Below are positions 12,600 through 25,414 of a stretch of DNA of 64,000 bases, in pieces. The translations under genes and the position numbers were made by a program. Below the pieces are notes generated by a model, which was given only the letters and a program-made list of their open reading frames with translations, made no database searches and was not told the DNA's origin. The stretch comes from Cymodocea nodosa (taxonomy: Eukaryota; Streptophyta; Magnoliopsida; Alismatales; Cymodoceaceae): assembly GCA_036874045.1 (NCBI GenBank), contig CM072342.1:1014501-1078500 (forward strand), written 5' to 3'. Position 1 is the stretch's first letter; every line of letters starts with the position of its first letter.

Positions 12600-13064
12600 T
12601 TAATCCACCTCCTGCAATGACGGTCCACCAGCCGCCGCCGCTGCAGCAACCTCCTCAGCCGAGAACTTCCCCTTGGCCTTATCGGCGGCTCGTCCCTTGG
12701 CCTTCCGATCCAGGAGCGCCTTGCGGTCCTTGTCGATCTTGAGCTTGGTCACCATCACCTTCGATGGATTGATCCCGACGTTCACGGTGGAGCCGTTAAC
12801 CTTCTCTCTAGTGATCCTTTCGATGTGTATAACCCACTTCTTGCGGTAGACCTGGACGACCTTCCCTTCCCTCCCCTTGAAGGTGCCACGCGTCACCTGA
12901 ACCTCATCGTCCTTACGGATTGGGACGGATCGAACGTTGTACTTGGCGCGAAGGTCGGACGACAGCGGCGCCGACATGAGGATACGACGGACGCTGGACG
13001 GCGCAGTGAAGTGAGCCTTCCGATTCTTGCGGCGGGAGGAGGTAACCCTCGGGTTGTACTTCAT
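12600..13064 (-). CDS. RPL26: 60S ribosomal protein L26 (uL24)
   Basis: A single exon of 154 residues starts [20 protein letters not shown], as in plant L26. The KOW motif region reads [20 protein letters not shown], followed by [20 protein letters not shown] and the conserved [13 protein letters not shown]. The protein binds 25S/5.8S rRNA near the peptide exit side of the large subunit. The C-terminus carries a short Ala-rich insertion (AAAAAAAGG) that makes it a few residues longer than the 146-residue Arabidopsis copy I recall. The upstream region carries telo-box and site II motifs, the usual promoter code of plant ribosomal protein genes. There is no sign of pseudogenisation. Confidence 0.97.
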   Translation of the reverse strand: MKYNPRVTSSRRKNRKAHFTAPSSVRRILMSAPLSSDLRAKYNVRSVPIRKDDEVQVTRGTFKGREGKVVQVYRKKWVIHIERITREKVNGSTVNVGINPSKVMVTKLKIDKDRKALLDRKAKGRAADKAKGKFSAEEVAAAAAAGGPSLQEVD

Positions 13065-13098
13065 TGTCGCCTCAGCGGAGGAGATGGAGACGCTAGTG

Positions 13099-13310
13099 TT
13101 AGGGTTTGGGGACGACGAAACGGAAATGATGCCACCGGAGGCCGTGGAGGCGAGGAGGAATTGAAATTTATATGAGCTAAAGGGTTAGGGTTTGTCGATC
13201 ACGGAAAACGGGATGAGTGATTGAGTTAATTACGAATGTACCAGTGGGCCTGTTAATGGGTTGGGCTTATTCGTTGCTCATATCGCTTGTTGACGCCCAC
13301 AAATGGCCCA
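13099..13310 (-). promoter_or_regulatory. RPL26 promoter and 5' UTR with telo-boxes and site II elements
   Basis: On the minus strand there are two AAACCCTAA telo-boxes (13099-13107 and 13185-13193). Three site II motifs (TGGGCC/T in either orientation) lie at 13245-13250, 13262-13267 and 13305-13310. This pairing is known to drive growth-coupled expression of ribosomal protein genes in plants, through TCP and telo-box-binding factors. No TATA box is obvious. Confidence 0.8.
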
Positions 13311-14578
13311 GTAAAAGGCCCTGGATTGTTTTTTCAATAAATCTATTCATGGCAAGCAGCCCACAATAATGACTTCAACATGTTCCAAGTTTTCGGAGGC
13401 ACGCAATGGGGCGTGTAGTGTATGAAATTACATCATCACGATTAACTTAATGATTTAAAATTGGCTGCCTCCGGCGCACCTTGTGGTATGAAATACTCCA
13501 GCCACACACCATCTCTAATGCAGAGTCTCATCTTATGTATTGCATGAAAAAAAGAAAAAAAAAATCTGCGCTGGGAAAAGTTGATAAACCTCTGACAGAT
13601 TCCCTCCTTCTTTCCAAAACATCTTTGAACTTCGTTAGTCCACGTTCATGTCCCATACAGAGACGGTGGCGCGTTGCCCTTCTTTCCCTTTCTTCGTCTG
13701 CCAGAAGGAGGCTTATACTGCTGTAATCGCACCAGATGCTCTTCGCAAATGTCACTAAGAACGGACGGACTTGCTTGCTTCTCCCTCAATGGTTGTCACA
13801 CCTACTCCATTAATTAATTTCCACGGACCTGCCAAGTCTGCCAAGCTACAGTCCCATTGCTTGCTTAATCATCGTTACCTGTACACGAACATGGGTGGTG
13901 CGGTGGTGGTAGTAGATTATTAGTACCGAGTAGTTCTAGTTCATTGACGTTTGCCGAGATCAGTGCAATCAATCTATTCAAATGCATAGAGGAGGAGCAT
14001 GGAGCAGATTCGTCTAACTTTTTATCTTCTTTTTTTTTGAGGCCGGTTAAGGTGGATAAGAGACGATGATGCATATGGGTAAAGATGTGCGCTTTCTCGA
14101 AAGGTTGCAGGTTGCAGGTGGGACGTCAAATAATGAATTCCATGAGGAAGACCCCACTTCGTCGGAAGACCGGTGACAAAGCATCGACGGCGATGTCGTT
14201 CGATGCAAACGACGCCGTTAGGCGAGAGGTTGCCGTCGACAGGTACGTGTGGACACTGCAATGATTTTTCGGAATCGACCCGATTTCGCGAGAATCCAAC
14301 AACCCGCCATTCGTTCGACAAGCGCTTACACCCCCACCACGTCGATGGGGGGCCCCATCTCCCACGAGTCACGAGCATTATTTTGTTTACACGGGAAGCT
14401 CTCACGTTAGCACCGCCGCCGCCGCCGCTTCCTCCGCCTTGTTCTCCTCCTCCTCCTCCTTTTCTTCCTTCTTCTTCCCTGCCCCAACCACCACAGACGA
14501 AACCTCCATTATTATTCTACACGGAAAAGTCACAGTCCCGTGTTCTTTCTTCCCCATTCCCGCTCTCCTCCTCCCTCC
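13311..14578. other. Spacer and upstream region of the RLP4-like gene
   Basis: No gene is recognised. The last 200 bases before 14579 are pyrimidine-rich (CCT/TTC runs) and probably belong to the 5' UTR of the downstream gene. The long ORF reading into 14439-15806 is in frame with exon 2 only because the first intron is short; the true start is at 14579 in another frame. Confidence 0.6.
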
Positions 14579-17500
14579 ATGTCTCCATTCTTCCTCCCCT
14601 TCCTCATCCTCTTCTCCGCTCTCCCCTCCGCTTCCCGCTCCTACGGTACGCCACACATCAACCCATCATAGTTGTTGTCTCCTTCTTGCTCTGACATTTT
14701 CGTATTCATCGTCTTCTGATGCAGATGAAGTCTCCATCCTCATCGACTGCGGTAGCTCCTCCAACTTCACCAGCGAGTTCGGCCGCGAGTGGCGCGCCGA
14801 CGCCTTCTACTCCGGAGGAGCACCGGGAGTCGTAGCCGAGCCCCACGTCTTCTCCCAGCAGCAGGAGCGAACTCTACGCTTCTTTCCCCCGACATCGTCC
14901 GGCAAGAAGAGCTGCTACTCCGTCCCCGTTCCCCAAGGAAGGTACTACGTTCGCCTATTCACTGTATACGACAATTACGACAGCAAGCGGCGGACTCCGA
15001 GCTTCGATGTTTCCGTCGAGAGCACGCTCGTTTTCGGCTGGCGAAGCCCGTGGACTGAGTCGCAGTCGAGGATGGGCGCCTACTCCGATCTTATGGTTCA
15101 TGTCGGAGATGGAGATTTGGATGTTTGTTTCTATAGCATGGCGACGGATGCGCCGGTGGTGGGGTCGTTGGAGATCATCGGGATAGATCCGTTGTCCTAC
15201 GACTCCTCGACGACGGGGAGAGATTTTATTCTTGTGAACTACGGGCGCCTTACGTGCGGGTCGAACACGTTTGGGCCAGGTTTTTCTAACGATACCGATC
15301 GGTTTGGGCGGTTGTGGCAGTCGGACGGCCATTATCGGTCGACATCTTCTACTTCGGAGCTCAAGTCTTTGTCGACGACGAGACGGATTAGGGCGGTAGA
15401 TTTGCCCCCGAATCACTTCCCAGCTCGACTTTATCAGAATGCGCTTAGTACGGCTTCGGTCAATATGTCGCTTGACTACGTGTTCCCCGTCGATACCCGA
15501 CTGGATTACATGTTGTGGTTCCATTTTGCGGAGATCGATCCGAAGGTTTCCACGGCTGGCGAGAGGGTGTTTGATATAATTATTGACGGCAAGAATGTAA
15601 CCAGGATTGATATTTTTAAGGAAATTGGGACCTTTTCTGCGTACAAGTGGCAACATGTGGTGAAGAATATAAGTACCGCGTCGCTGACCGTGAAGTTTGT
15701 TCCGGTTGTAGGCACACCATTGATATGTGGCATAGAGAACTATGCCATGGTCCCTCTGGAATCTGTCACAGTTCCAAGTCAAGGTGGGCATCCATGTGCA
15801 ACTTAGATGGAAACATTGAAGAGGAGATTCTTACTAGTTAGATATTGTTTGTTTTATTTTGTCTTGCAGTCGCAGCAATGAGGGCTTTGAAGGAGTCACT
15901 CCGGGTTCCTGACAGGATGGGCTGGAATGGAGATCCGTGTGCTCCTTCCGTTTGGGATGCTTGGGAAGGTGTTACTTGCCATCGTCGTGAACATGGATTG
16001 GGCCTTGTCATTACTCAGTTGTAAGCATGTGTTTCATTACGTTATCTTTCGGTTCATAAAAGTTGGTTAATACAATACAGACTCAAGCAGTTAATTTAAA
16101 TGATGTTCACATTATCCTTGGTTTCACAGCACGTTTTGCCTCCATTGTCAAGGCGTTCTTTGATCACAGATGCATGAGTTAACATAAATGCTAGCTTTCC
16201 ATTCCAGCAATCAATTAACTTATATTGATTTTCTGAGTTTATCTGAGTCAATGTGCTTAAGTCTTTAACACTGTCTTCTTTGATTCTTGAATCAACAGGG
16301 ATCTTGGCAGTCAGGGCTTGAAGGGTTATATCAGTGACCATATAAGCCTTCTCCCAAACTTGGCAAGTTTGTAAGTATCACACTATCTTATTGTATTTTG
16401 TGTTGTTTGCTGGAATATTTCTCTCACTGAACTTAAGTTAGACTCGTTCCTGTCTGCTTTGAATAGATTTATGTTGAATATTCTTCAGATACAAGTAATG
16501 CTACTTTGAAGCTGGCTTTTTCTCATTTTGGGTTATTTCAGTAGGAAAGTTACCTTTGTTGCTTCCAGAACCTTTTTTTACGTTTAAAGTAGCTGAATGT
16601 CGTACTTCCTTTCTCTCCTTATTATCTATAGTTTTTTTTTCCATGGATTTTCCTCCTTGAATACATTACTAAAATTGCTAAAAGTTCACTTACATCATGA
16701 TTATCCATTTCTCTTTTGATCGGCTTATTTCCCTGATATTTCATTTTCTAGAATATATTCTTCTACACCGACATTTTTTTACAACCCCCATCTTGTCATC
16801 ACAGAAATTATATGCAGTGTATGCTTGATTTCCTTGTTTCCAATTATTCTCTTTAACCGGACAGGAGCTTTTCTTTACTTTCTTCAAAAGCCTCTTGCCT
16901 TTTAAACTGCAGGAATCTTAGCTCTAATTCTCTTGAAGGAACTCTGCCTTCAGGTTTGGGTCAAAGGTCTCTTGTACACTTGTAAGTTTTCACAACCTAC
17001 TGATAGGTAGTTTACTGGAATCATTCTCTTATATGTCTACTAATATCATATCTCCTTTATCCTTGAAATTTACATTTTCGTATGAATTCAGCATTGTTTT
17101 GGTACTTACATTTTTAATTGAGTGATGCTTTGACATGGCATTTTGCTATTTTTACCTGTCATTTTTAAATAAATATTCAAATTCTTTTTTCCATTTGTCT
17201 TTCTCGAGGCTTTTAACACATGAAATTATTGTACACATGCCTTTGGTATTGCCTGCCACTGATGAAACCAAATCATTTACATGTCATTATCATTTTTTCC
17301 AAGATAAAATCAATAGGATTGGGCATATATACCAATATCAATGTGCATGGTATCATGTGATCCAAAAAAAAAAATAAAACTATATTAGGAGACAAGAAAG
17401 ATAATATTAAAATTCAGTGCATTAATTCGTAAGTATATAAAGAAAAACCTTTCTAATATCATTATGATGAATCTTGAAAGCATTATTCTCCTTTCTCATG

Positions 17501-20500
17501 GGTAATACCAAATAGCAATGAAATTGTGGTAACATATTTAGGCATTATTGCTTTAATCTGAAAATTCTTATAATCGACATGCAAAAGTACTGGGATTGCG
17601 ATAGATCCAAGTTAGTTAGCCCCAATCTGACACCATCATTTTGTTTGTATTAGCAGATCGTCTCCTGGAAACATAACTCTTTCCATGAAATTTCTTTTAA
17701 GTTCAACCCATACTGTTATGCATTTGGCTTTCGTGAAGTCTATTATATTTATTCAATCTAATTTGTTTGTGGTTATTAGGGATTTGTCAGGGAATCAATT
17801 TTCAGGAAGCATTCCAGATAGTTTAGGATCATCAAACTTAAAACTTGTGTAAGTCAGCTCTTCTCGTTGTGACTAGAATCTTGTATTATTTTGAAGATGG
17901 TGTCTTGAACCTTGTTGAATACTTTTAATACACCCTTTTGTAAACATTTCTTTAGTTGGTTTTATACCATTCTACATACCATGTTGGTATATTATCTCTA
18001 TTTTTATATTGTAATATTTTGCCTAGGCTTGAATGTAAAGGCTTATTTCTTTATGAACCTTTGTACAATTAGGGAAGATCAATTATGCTATCAGCTATTG
18101 GTTTATATTAGTATATTATCTTGAGCATGTTCCTTTAGTTCCAAAAAGTAGAATGACTGGGTTGGTATTGACTGACATTTTAATGCTAAGAAATTCTGAG
18201 TTGCAAAAAATTATAAAAAACAAGATTGTGCCATTCACTACTTTTTATAAACTATAATTTGCATGTCCATTGGAAACATCATAGGCAAATGTACTTTTTT
18301 CTAATTATAGCTTATGGAAATTATGTTGCATAATTTTATGCTAATTTTGCAGTAATATTTGGCATTCTCGATGCCCACTCTATTTTCATTCATATCAAAA
18401 TATCAATGGCAATATAACTATTCTAGCTTATTAATGAAATTTTGTACTAAATGATAACTGCAATCAATGTCTTATTTTCACTATATAGAATCTGCCACAT
18501 GAACCATCCCTTCCATCTATTGCTATCCACCACTGAATCTTTTGTTAAATCATGTTATTTTTATATTAAAGTATGTGATTTTAAATTTTTTCAATATTTC
18601 TAACCAAGTAATTTCTGGTCTTCCCCTAGTTTTTTTATTTTTCCTCGTTTAATTAATTCTTCTCTTCTTATATCATCTATAGGCTTTTTATGGATATGAC
18701 TGAACTATTTATTATATTTTTATTTTATTTTATCCTTAATTGGTGCACCTCTACTCTATTTTGGATATAACTTAACATTTTTTTATCTCTTGTAGTATTG
18801 CCATTAATCCACTTTAACATTTGCATCTTTGCTATATTAACTTTTTGTAAATGTTCATGATTATGACGAACATGCTTATAGATATGTCCAATTATATAAA
18901 ATGTTTTTATTTTATTTTATCCTTGGTTGGTGCACTTCTTCATTTTTGATGAATTTATATATGTCCAATTATAGTAGTGGATTTGGATCACCAGAAGTCT
19001 GAATCCGGTTAAAAAAGAAACAGAAATAAATAAATAACAGGTAACAAGCTGTAATAAACAACAAATTATAAATAGAAATAACAACAAGATATTATAACTA
19101 GTAGCATTCATTGATGTCCTTGGGATACCTTGGTTCGTAGGCATTGCTGAAATGTTAGTGTGTTGCAATTCTTCCCGCCATTGTTAACTTGTGCCAGACT
19201 CAGTTTATGGCTGGGTAGGTTTGGTTGCTGAGTTCCATGTAGGGTGTTTTTTCAATCAGCCCCTAGCATAACTTGGAATTGTGTCCCCTACAAAGTACCA
19301 CCATTTTCCATCTCCAAGCCTTTGCTTATTTGATGGACTTTTGTTTGTCATATCTTATTTTTCAGATAGTGTTTAGTCCTCATGGCAAACTTTTACATAC
19401 AGTTAAATAATTCAATTCCCTTTTTTGCAAATCATCATATTGAATACCATGATTTTTTATTGTCAGTTTGCTAAATGACAATGAATTGGAAGGACAAGTA
19501 CCTGAAAGGCTTTACTCTATTGGTGTACATGGTGGGGAAATAGAGTACGTTATTTACCAGTAGCTCTTTCACTTTCTCATGGTGCTTGCAGTTGCACACT
19601 AAAATTTTTAGTTCATTTTTGTATTTACCCCTTTTTTCTCACTTATCATGGCCATCAAGGAATATGTTAAGGGATTTTCTCTAGATTCTTAAGCTTACTA
19701 TGTTTGCAATTAAATTTCTATATTTGCAAAAAGATGGCACAGAGAGAATCCAAGAAATGGGTGGGTGGTTTTATCAACACATATAGCACATTGCCTGAAA
19801 AATAGGTACTTGAACAACAAATATATTTCTGGCTAAATTGAAGACAACTTTCTTGCATGGCTATTGAATTGTATTCAAATATTTTTGTATATCAGCTAAA
19901 GCTAAAAGCCTTGTTGCTGTTGGGATAAAATAAGAATGACAATAGATCTAGATATAATAAGAATGTGCTGGAGATCTATGCAAGAATAATATTTTCTGAA
20001 CAAATAGGCTTGTTGATTCCTGTCCTTGCTTGCATCACTATCTTGGATGTGATAGAAATAGGGTAAATGGGTAATTGAGTTGAGAAATAGAGTAGTCTAT
20101 TTATATCATTTATAAGGGAAAAAAATTTACAAATTTTAATATAAATAAAATTACATTTTATTATTAATCTCTAAAAGGTTAACTTTTAATAGTATAGAGC
20201 AATGTTTTTAGGTAATAATCATTACAAAATTAATCCAAATTTGACATATTATTCACCATCTAATAAAGATAATAAGAAAGCCAGGATCAATAGAAAATGT
20301 ACTAATGCTAACAAACTCATTTGATTTGCACACTTACCTTGCAATGGTATCCGTATTTGTCTATGGAAAGTGGTTTCAAAAGGGCCCTGATCGCCTGAGA
20401 TGTTTGAACAAGGCTAGACCCCAACCGTGCTATAACCTAGTTGAGCCAACATTTCCCATGCTTGTTGGCAAATAGTGACTGTAGCGGCGATGGGCAAAGA

Positions 20501-23217
20501 GAGTGATAGATAATTGGGTAACTAGGTAAAAGAAAATTCCACCATTGTAAACAAGCCTGGTAAGGAGTACAATCTTGGGGACTATGAGTAAAGAAGCAAA
20601 AATATTCTTCTTTAAATATTCTTCTTTATTTTGTCCTAATGCTAATGGGCTTTAATTAGATTATACAGCTTAATATACAGCAAATACATTATTTTAGGGA
20701 GTGTACAGGAGAAATCTGCACTTATTTTTCTGTTTAAATTTTTGGGTTTTTATTTGGATACTCTTTGAAAAGCTCTTAATAGCTTGTATATCCTTTGAAT
20801 TGTCATATTATCTTATGTACCCTCAAAAGCTTTAAAATCATAGTTGTACACTTTTCATGACCGTTTGCAAGGGCATTACAGCTATGATTTTTAAGTTTTT
20901 AAGGATATATAAGAAAATATCATATTTGAAGATATATAAGCTATTTCCAACTTTTCTAAGAGTATCCAAGCAAGAAACCCTAATTTTTTGGGGTTGACTG
21001 ACAATTCTAACTGATGAAGCACTGTTGCACACTTTGTCAAGTTTTTCATATTTGTAAACCTCGTAGTTTTTCTCATGAATTGTTGCATTTTAATCCTTAG
21101 TGTTGCAAAATGAACTATCCATGTTTGCATTCTAGATAGAAAGCTTTATAGCCCTTCTGTTGGATTTGCTAAAGATTGCTATCAGAAAAACCGCTGCTCT
21201 TGTTTATTTTGCATCTCATAACTTTAAGTTTTCACAGTTTATCAGGTAATAAAGGTCTGTGTGGGGTGCCTTCCTTGCCATCCTGTCCTTTCTTGTGGAG
21301 AAAAGGGAAATTGTCAACAGGAGAGAAAGTTGGAATAGCTTTAGCTTTTATTGCGGCTCTTTGCACGATTATCGTGGCGATATATATATATTGCATAAGG
21401 CGGCGACATTATGATTATGACTTTGCCTTCTCTCAAGACTTGACATGTAAGTTCATTCCCTTTTTTATAAAGTAATGTTTAATGTATCTCCATTCCAACC
21501 TAAGTTGCTCAGAATGAATCTTTGCTTTACTTATAATCACTTTCTCACAATGAAAAGTTGATCTCATTTTTGTCACTTGGTACTTGTAATTGCATAAGAT
21601 ATTCCAGATGCTTTAATAGAATTTCTTCGTGGCTGATTACTACAGTTGACAATCGAATGTAATTTTTCATGGTAAAAATGTACCTGCCTACTTCAAAATG
21701 CCTTGTGCTTGTGGCAGTGAGGCTAAAGAATTAGATCTTGGTCAACATTAGATTTCTCATTATAAATGCAACCGCCACCACCTATGCCTCATCCGACTAT
21801 TTGAATAGAGCACCAATATACAAGCATACTATTTGATTAGTTAGAACTTTCAGAGTTGTATCAACTTTTAATTCTTTACTGATAAAAAGCCATCTTTTAA
21901 TTTCGTTGGCATTATAAAATTGATCACTTCAGGTATTTGAGTACCTAAGTGGTTGTCTGAAATGAACAATCTAGGTTGTCTTCCGATGTCATCGATTGTA
22001 TACTAAGATCTCTTGTAAATAATCTTATGATCTATATTTTCATGCTAAACTGTATCGTCTATGTACTTCTTTTATACCAAAGATAATCAAGTGATTTTTC
22101 TTTTAAATTGAATCCAGAACTTGAGAATTGGTGGATAAGGACTTGAGTCTGCCTATTTAGGAAAAGAATCGTTCCTATTATATGTTGAACTGTGGAACGT
22201 TACTTGATGGATTGCCTCATAGACAAATTATTGCAAAGCAAATTTATGGGTCTTTTGTGAATTTTACAGGACTTGTCAGACTAACCTGATATATTCAATA
22301 GTGAGTCTACAGGAGCCCCAAAATGATTGTAATATTAATATGGGTTGATTTACCTACCGAACAAAGTTTACCATATATCTTTCTTGAGACGGTGCTATGT
22401 CATTTCTAGCAAAGGCTATTGTATTAGGATTTGAAGCAGGTTTTTGTCGCCAGAAATCACTTTTCACAGAAGCTTTAACGAATCAAAAACAGGAGAATGA
22501 TTTTTAGCCAAAAACTCATTTAGACTTTCAATTGAAACGAATTATTGAAAGCTAAAAAAATGCTTTTGAGCTTTTCAGAATCTTCTTTCTGAGGTTGATA
22601 CAAGAAAATCCTGATTCTTGGGGAACTTTAGCTAATTGGCAGGTTATGCATTTTGGCTGGGTTCGAATTTCAAATGTTGTGAAAATCTGTTCTCCATACT
22701 ATTATCACTTAACAGGTTAAAACTATGGATTTTTCTGCTGCTCGTGCTCTATAGATGCGAGCCATGGTTACCGTTTGTACAGATCTGTAATAAGACCAAC
22801 ACAAGATATTTGATTTGCAAAGTAAATTCTACTTTGCAGGTAGTAGCATTTCCCATCATTAATTTTTATCGTGGTCATAAAGTTGCATAATTTGTGCCCT
22901 GATAGATGTTTGTATATATTTTGGAGTGTTGTTTCAATATTTATTTTATTATCATGTACTATTTTCCTTCAGAAAGCAAACGATTCATGGCAATTATGAT
23001 GCACTTGGCCTCTTCTGAACAAGCGCCTATTCTTTCTTGAATATGTTATTGATTACTTGGTTCTGCATCTAAGGTTGCTAATTCCACATTCCCATGCTTT
23101 TTATCAGCCGTTGCTGCAAAAAGGAATCGATACCAGAGACAGAAGTCACTGATGCTTCTTGAGATGGAGACACAAAATAACAATGGCTTCCACCATTCTA
23201 CAATGAATCCTCTTTAG
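14579..23217 (+). CDS. RLP4: RLP4-like malectin-domain/LRR receptor-like protein without kinase
   Basis: Nine coding exons: 14579-14645, 14725-15783, 15870-16020, 16299-16370, 16913-16981, 17780-17848, 19467-19544, 21238-21446 and 23108-23217, giving 627 residues (Arabidopsis RLP4 is about 626 as I recall). Order of parts: signal peptide (MSPFFLPFLILFSALPSASR); malectin-like carbohydrate-binding region in exon 2 (starts EVSILIDCGSSSNFTS, includes WHxxxI-type FHFAEID); the linker DPCAPSVWDAWEGVTC typical of LRR capping; short LRRs, one per 69-78-bp exon; NKGLCGVPSLPSC; one transmembrane segment (VGIALAFIAALCTIIVAIYIY); and a short basic cytosolic tail ending SLMLLEMETQNNNGFHHSTM with no kinase domain. 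It should sit at the plasma membrane and act in wall or ligand sensing with partner kinases. Introns 6 to 8 are 1.6-1.7 kb and hold repeats. Confidence 0.93.
18716..18937. repeat. Short direct duplication in RLP4 intron 6
   Basis: About 35 bases with the core TTTTATTTTATTTTATCCTT followed by GGTTGGTGCAC or AATTGGTGCAC occur at about 18716-18751 and again at about 18903-18937. It looks like a local tandem duplication of about 187 bp that has diverged. Confidence 0.55.
20736..20988. repeat. Long hairpin (foldback/MITE-like) in RLP4 intron 7
   Basis: The left arm at about 20736-20842 (through TTTGGATACTCTTTGAAAAG and ending AAAATCATAG) is matched by the reverse complement of about 20882-20988 (GAGTATCCAAG, CTTATATATCTTC-like, AAAAATCATAG). 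The arms are about 107 bases each, the loop about 40 bases, and the match looks to be around 75-80 percent by eye. No coding potential. It may be a small foldback transposon; its transcript would form a stem inside the pre-mRNA. Confidence 0.75.
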
Positions 23218-25414
23218 AAATTTTCGGAAGAGAAACGTCTAACTGATGCTATAACCTTTGAATACAAAGGTAACTCTTGGGGATTGCTCAGGACTCGGGA
23301 ACAATACTTCAGATTCTTTGCCTGGAAGGTGGGACAATATGTGGAAGTGGAGTACTTCTCATCAAGATGGCATTCTATTGTTTTGTGTTCCCCACTCATG
23401 CAGGCAACCGTGGAATATGTTGTGTTCGTGGTTATAATATGTTGCCCAGTTCCGGCCAAATTTTGTCAAACGCCATGTACCATATGTATCAGCTCATCTT
23501 GAATTAATACTAGGCTATCTATGTGCAATTCAGAGTGTAAATTAACCAGCCATTATCAGAACCCGTGGTAGCCCTTGACTTGTTGCCTAAAAGATCTAAA
23601 CATGTCTGCCAATGTTTGAGTTATGCTTATTTGCATATATTCGTCTTAATCTTCTCTTCTTACGAAAATCAGCAATACCATCTACATCAATACAGCTGCC
23701 GATTTGTGGTGGCATCGATTCCATTCATTCTAAAGCGGGGTCTGATAGATCATTTTTGGGCGGAACTGTGTGGTGATGTCACAAAGGACGTAGGATCTGT
23801 TTTTGTCAAATAATCTACTATGGTAGATGAATAATCTTGATTAATTGTATATTTTCATGCAATAAAATGTATTATTTGAAAAATAAAAAGAATGAGAGAT
23901 GAATAATCCATCTCATGTTAATTGGATTATTTAATCCCAAATGTCGTCAAGAAATATAAGAAGATTTCACGCTAGTTCTTTTGCGATAGAGTATTTTTTT
24001 TTAGCATCGTAGTATTTTTATGTTCTTTATTATTCAAATCTTAAAAAATTACCAATACCATTTTATCTCAATGAATTCATCAACCGTGATAGTATAGTAG
24101 ATCAAAGATAACGATACTTACGACACCTACTAAGATTAAATTCTAATATATAAAAAACTGCAATGGCACAATTAATCCTTGGAAGTTTCATCAAATTTCC
24201 GATCAATTCAGAAATTACCGGTATTATTTAAAAAAAAACCACACACACACGTTGGTAAGAAACATGAGATGTCCGACACAGGGAGGCTACACATGTGCAA
24301 GATGGCAACAATGGCAACGCTAGAAACTGGCATGGCATTTTATGTTATCCACACTTATTTATTTATTTTGGAAATATGTTATCCTCATTTATTTATTTAT
24401 GATAAATTAACTCCTGCAAGGGAACGATGTCTGAATTCTATGGAGTCTTCCAACCCGAACCCACAGAACTATATAATAAATAACTAATATCATATCATAT
24501 AGGCCTCGGCCCAATCCAGCCCACTTGGTGTGTGGACCTGACCGCATTTACCAACTCCATCGTCATCAGATCTCGCCGACGGCGACGACGGACGGATGGT
24601 TCAAACTGAGGTCACGCCACGACACCAACGGAAGAAGATCAAAACGACTAGCCTTTCCAGCCCAGATGCCGAGGAACGGCTCTTGGCGCTTGCCCTTGCT
24701 TTTTCCAAGATAGCTTTCGAAAATTTAGATTTGAATTTTTTCTTGGATAATGAGATTTCAGTTTTAGCACGTAGCAAAGTATAAATCATTTTAGATACTA
24801 AAAATCCAACTCTGATGAATTTAGATGGCTATTAAAATCGGTTCAACTCTGGAAATGTAGCTGGTACAAACTTACTTTCCAGATTCCGGGCATAAAAAAA
24901 AGGACGTAAGGATACCCAAGTGGGAATCACATTCTTCTCCTCTCCTAACCATTAAAATAAAATAAAAAAGTTGCCAAAGAAAAGGATAGATTAGGAGATA
25001 AATGGAGCGACGGCAGATCTGAACCTTCGTATTTCTAGTTTTTTTATAAATTATTTAGAATACTCATCTTCAGGTTGAAATATCGTTTTCAAAATTCTAG
25101 ACTTTAACTGTTTCTTAGTTAAAATACTCCTCTGCAAGTGTAGAAACTGACGTTAAATTAATTTTTGCCATGCTAAAATTAAAAATGGAAAGGTAAAAAA
25201 AAAAACGAAAACTGCGGCCCCGTGGGCAGGTCCGAGGCCACTTTTCCACAAATTACTTTTCTAGACTTCGCTTCCGATTTATTTTCCTCCGCCAACGCAA
25301 CAACGCCACTGACGTGAGCAGAGAACGGCGTCGGCTGCCGCCTTTAAAACACCGCCTGCACTAAAGCATCGTCGCATCCCCACCCACTTCTCTCCTGCTT
25401 ACCTTCACCACACC
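23218..25414. other. RLP4 3' UTR, spacer, and ASPG1-like promoter
   Basis: About 300 bases after the RLP4 stop look like 3' UTR. Around 24.5 kb there is a TATA-like ATATAATAAA (24471-24480) and two site II motifs in reverse (GGCCCA 24508-24513, AGCCCA 24518-24523). A 62-codon ORF at 24596 starts MVQTEVTPRHQRKKIKTTSL and turns AT-rich after about 40 codons. I do not recognise it; it could be the stump of a gene. The region from 25250 becomes GC-rich and carries TTTAAAA at about 25342, a likely TATA box for the protease gene. Confidence 0.5.

Noticed and set aside
14955-15791. 278-codon minus-strand ORF
   Set aside because: It is a shadow of the GC-rich malectin exon of the RLP4-like gene on the plus strand.
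19920-20650. Possible transposon in RLP4 intron 7 with similar ends (GGGATAAAATAAGAA and the complement of TTCTTTATTTTGTCCT)
   Set aside because: The end match is short and A-rich, and I could not see a target-site duplication.
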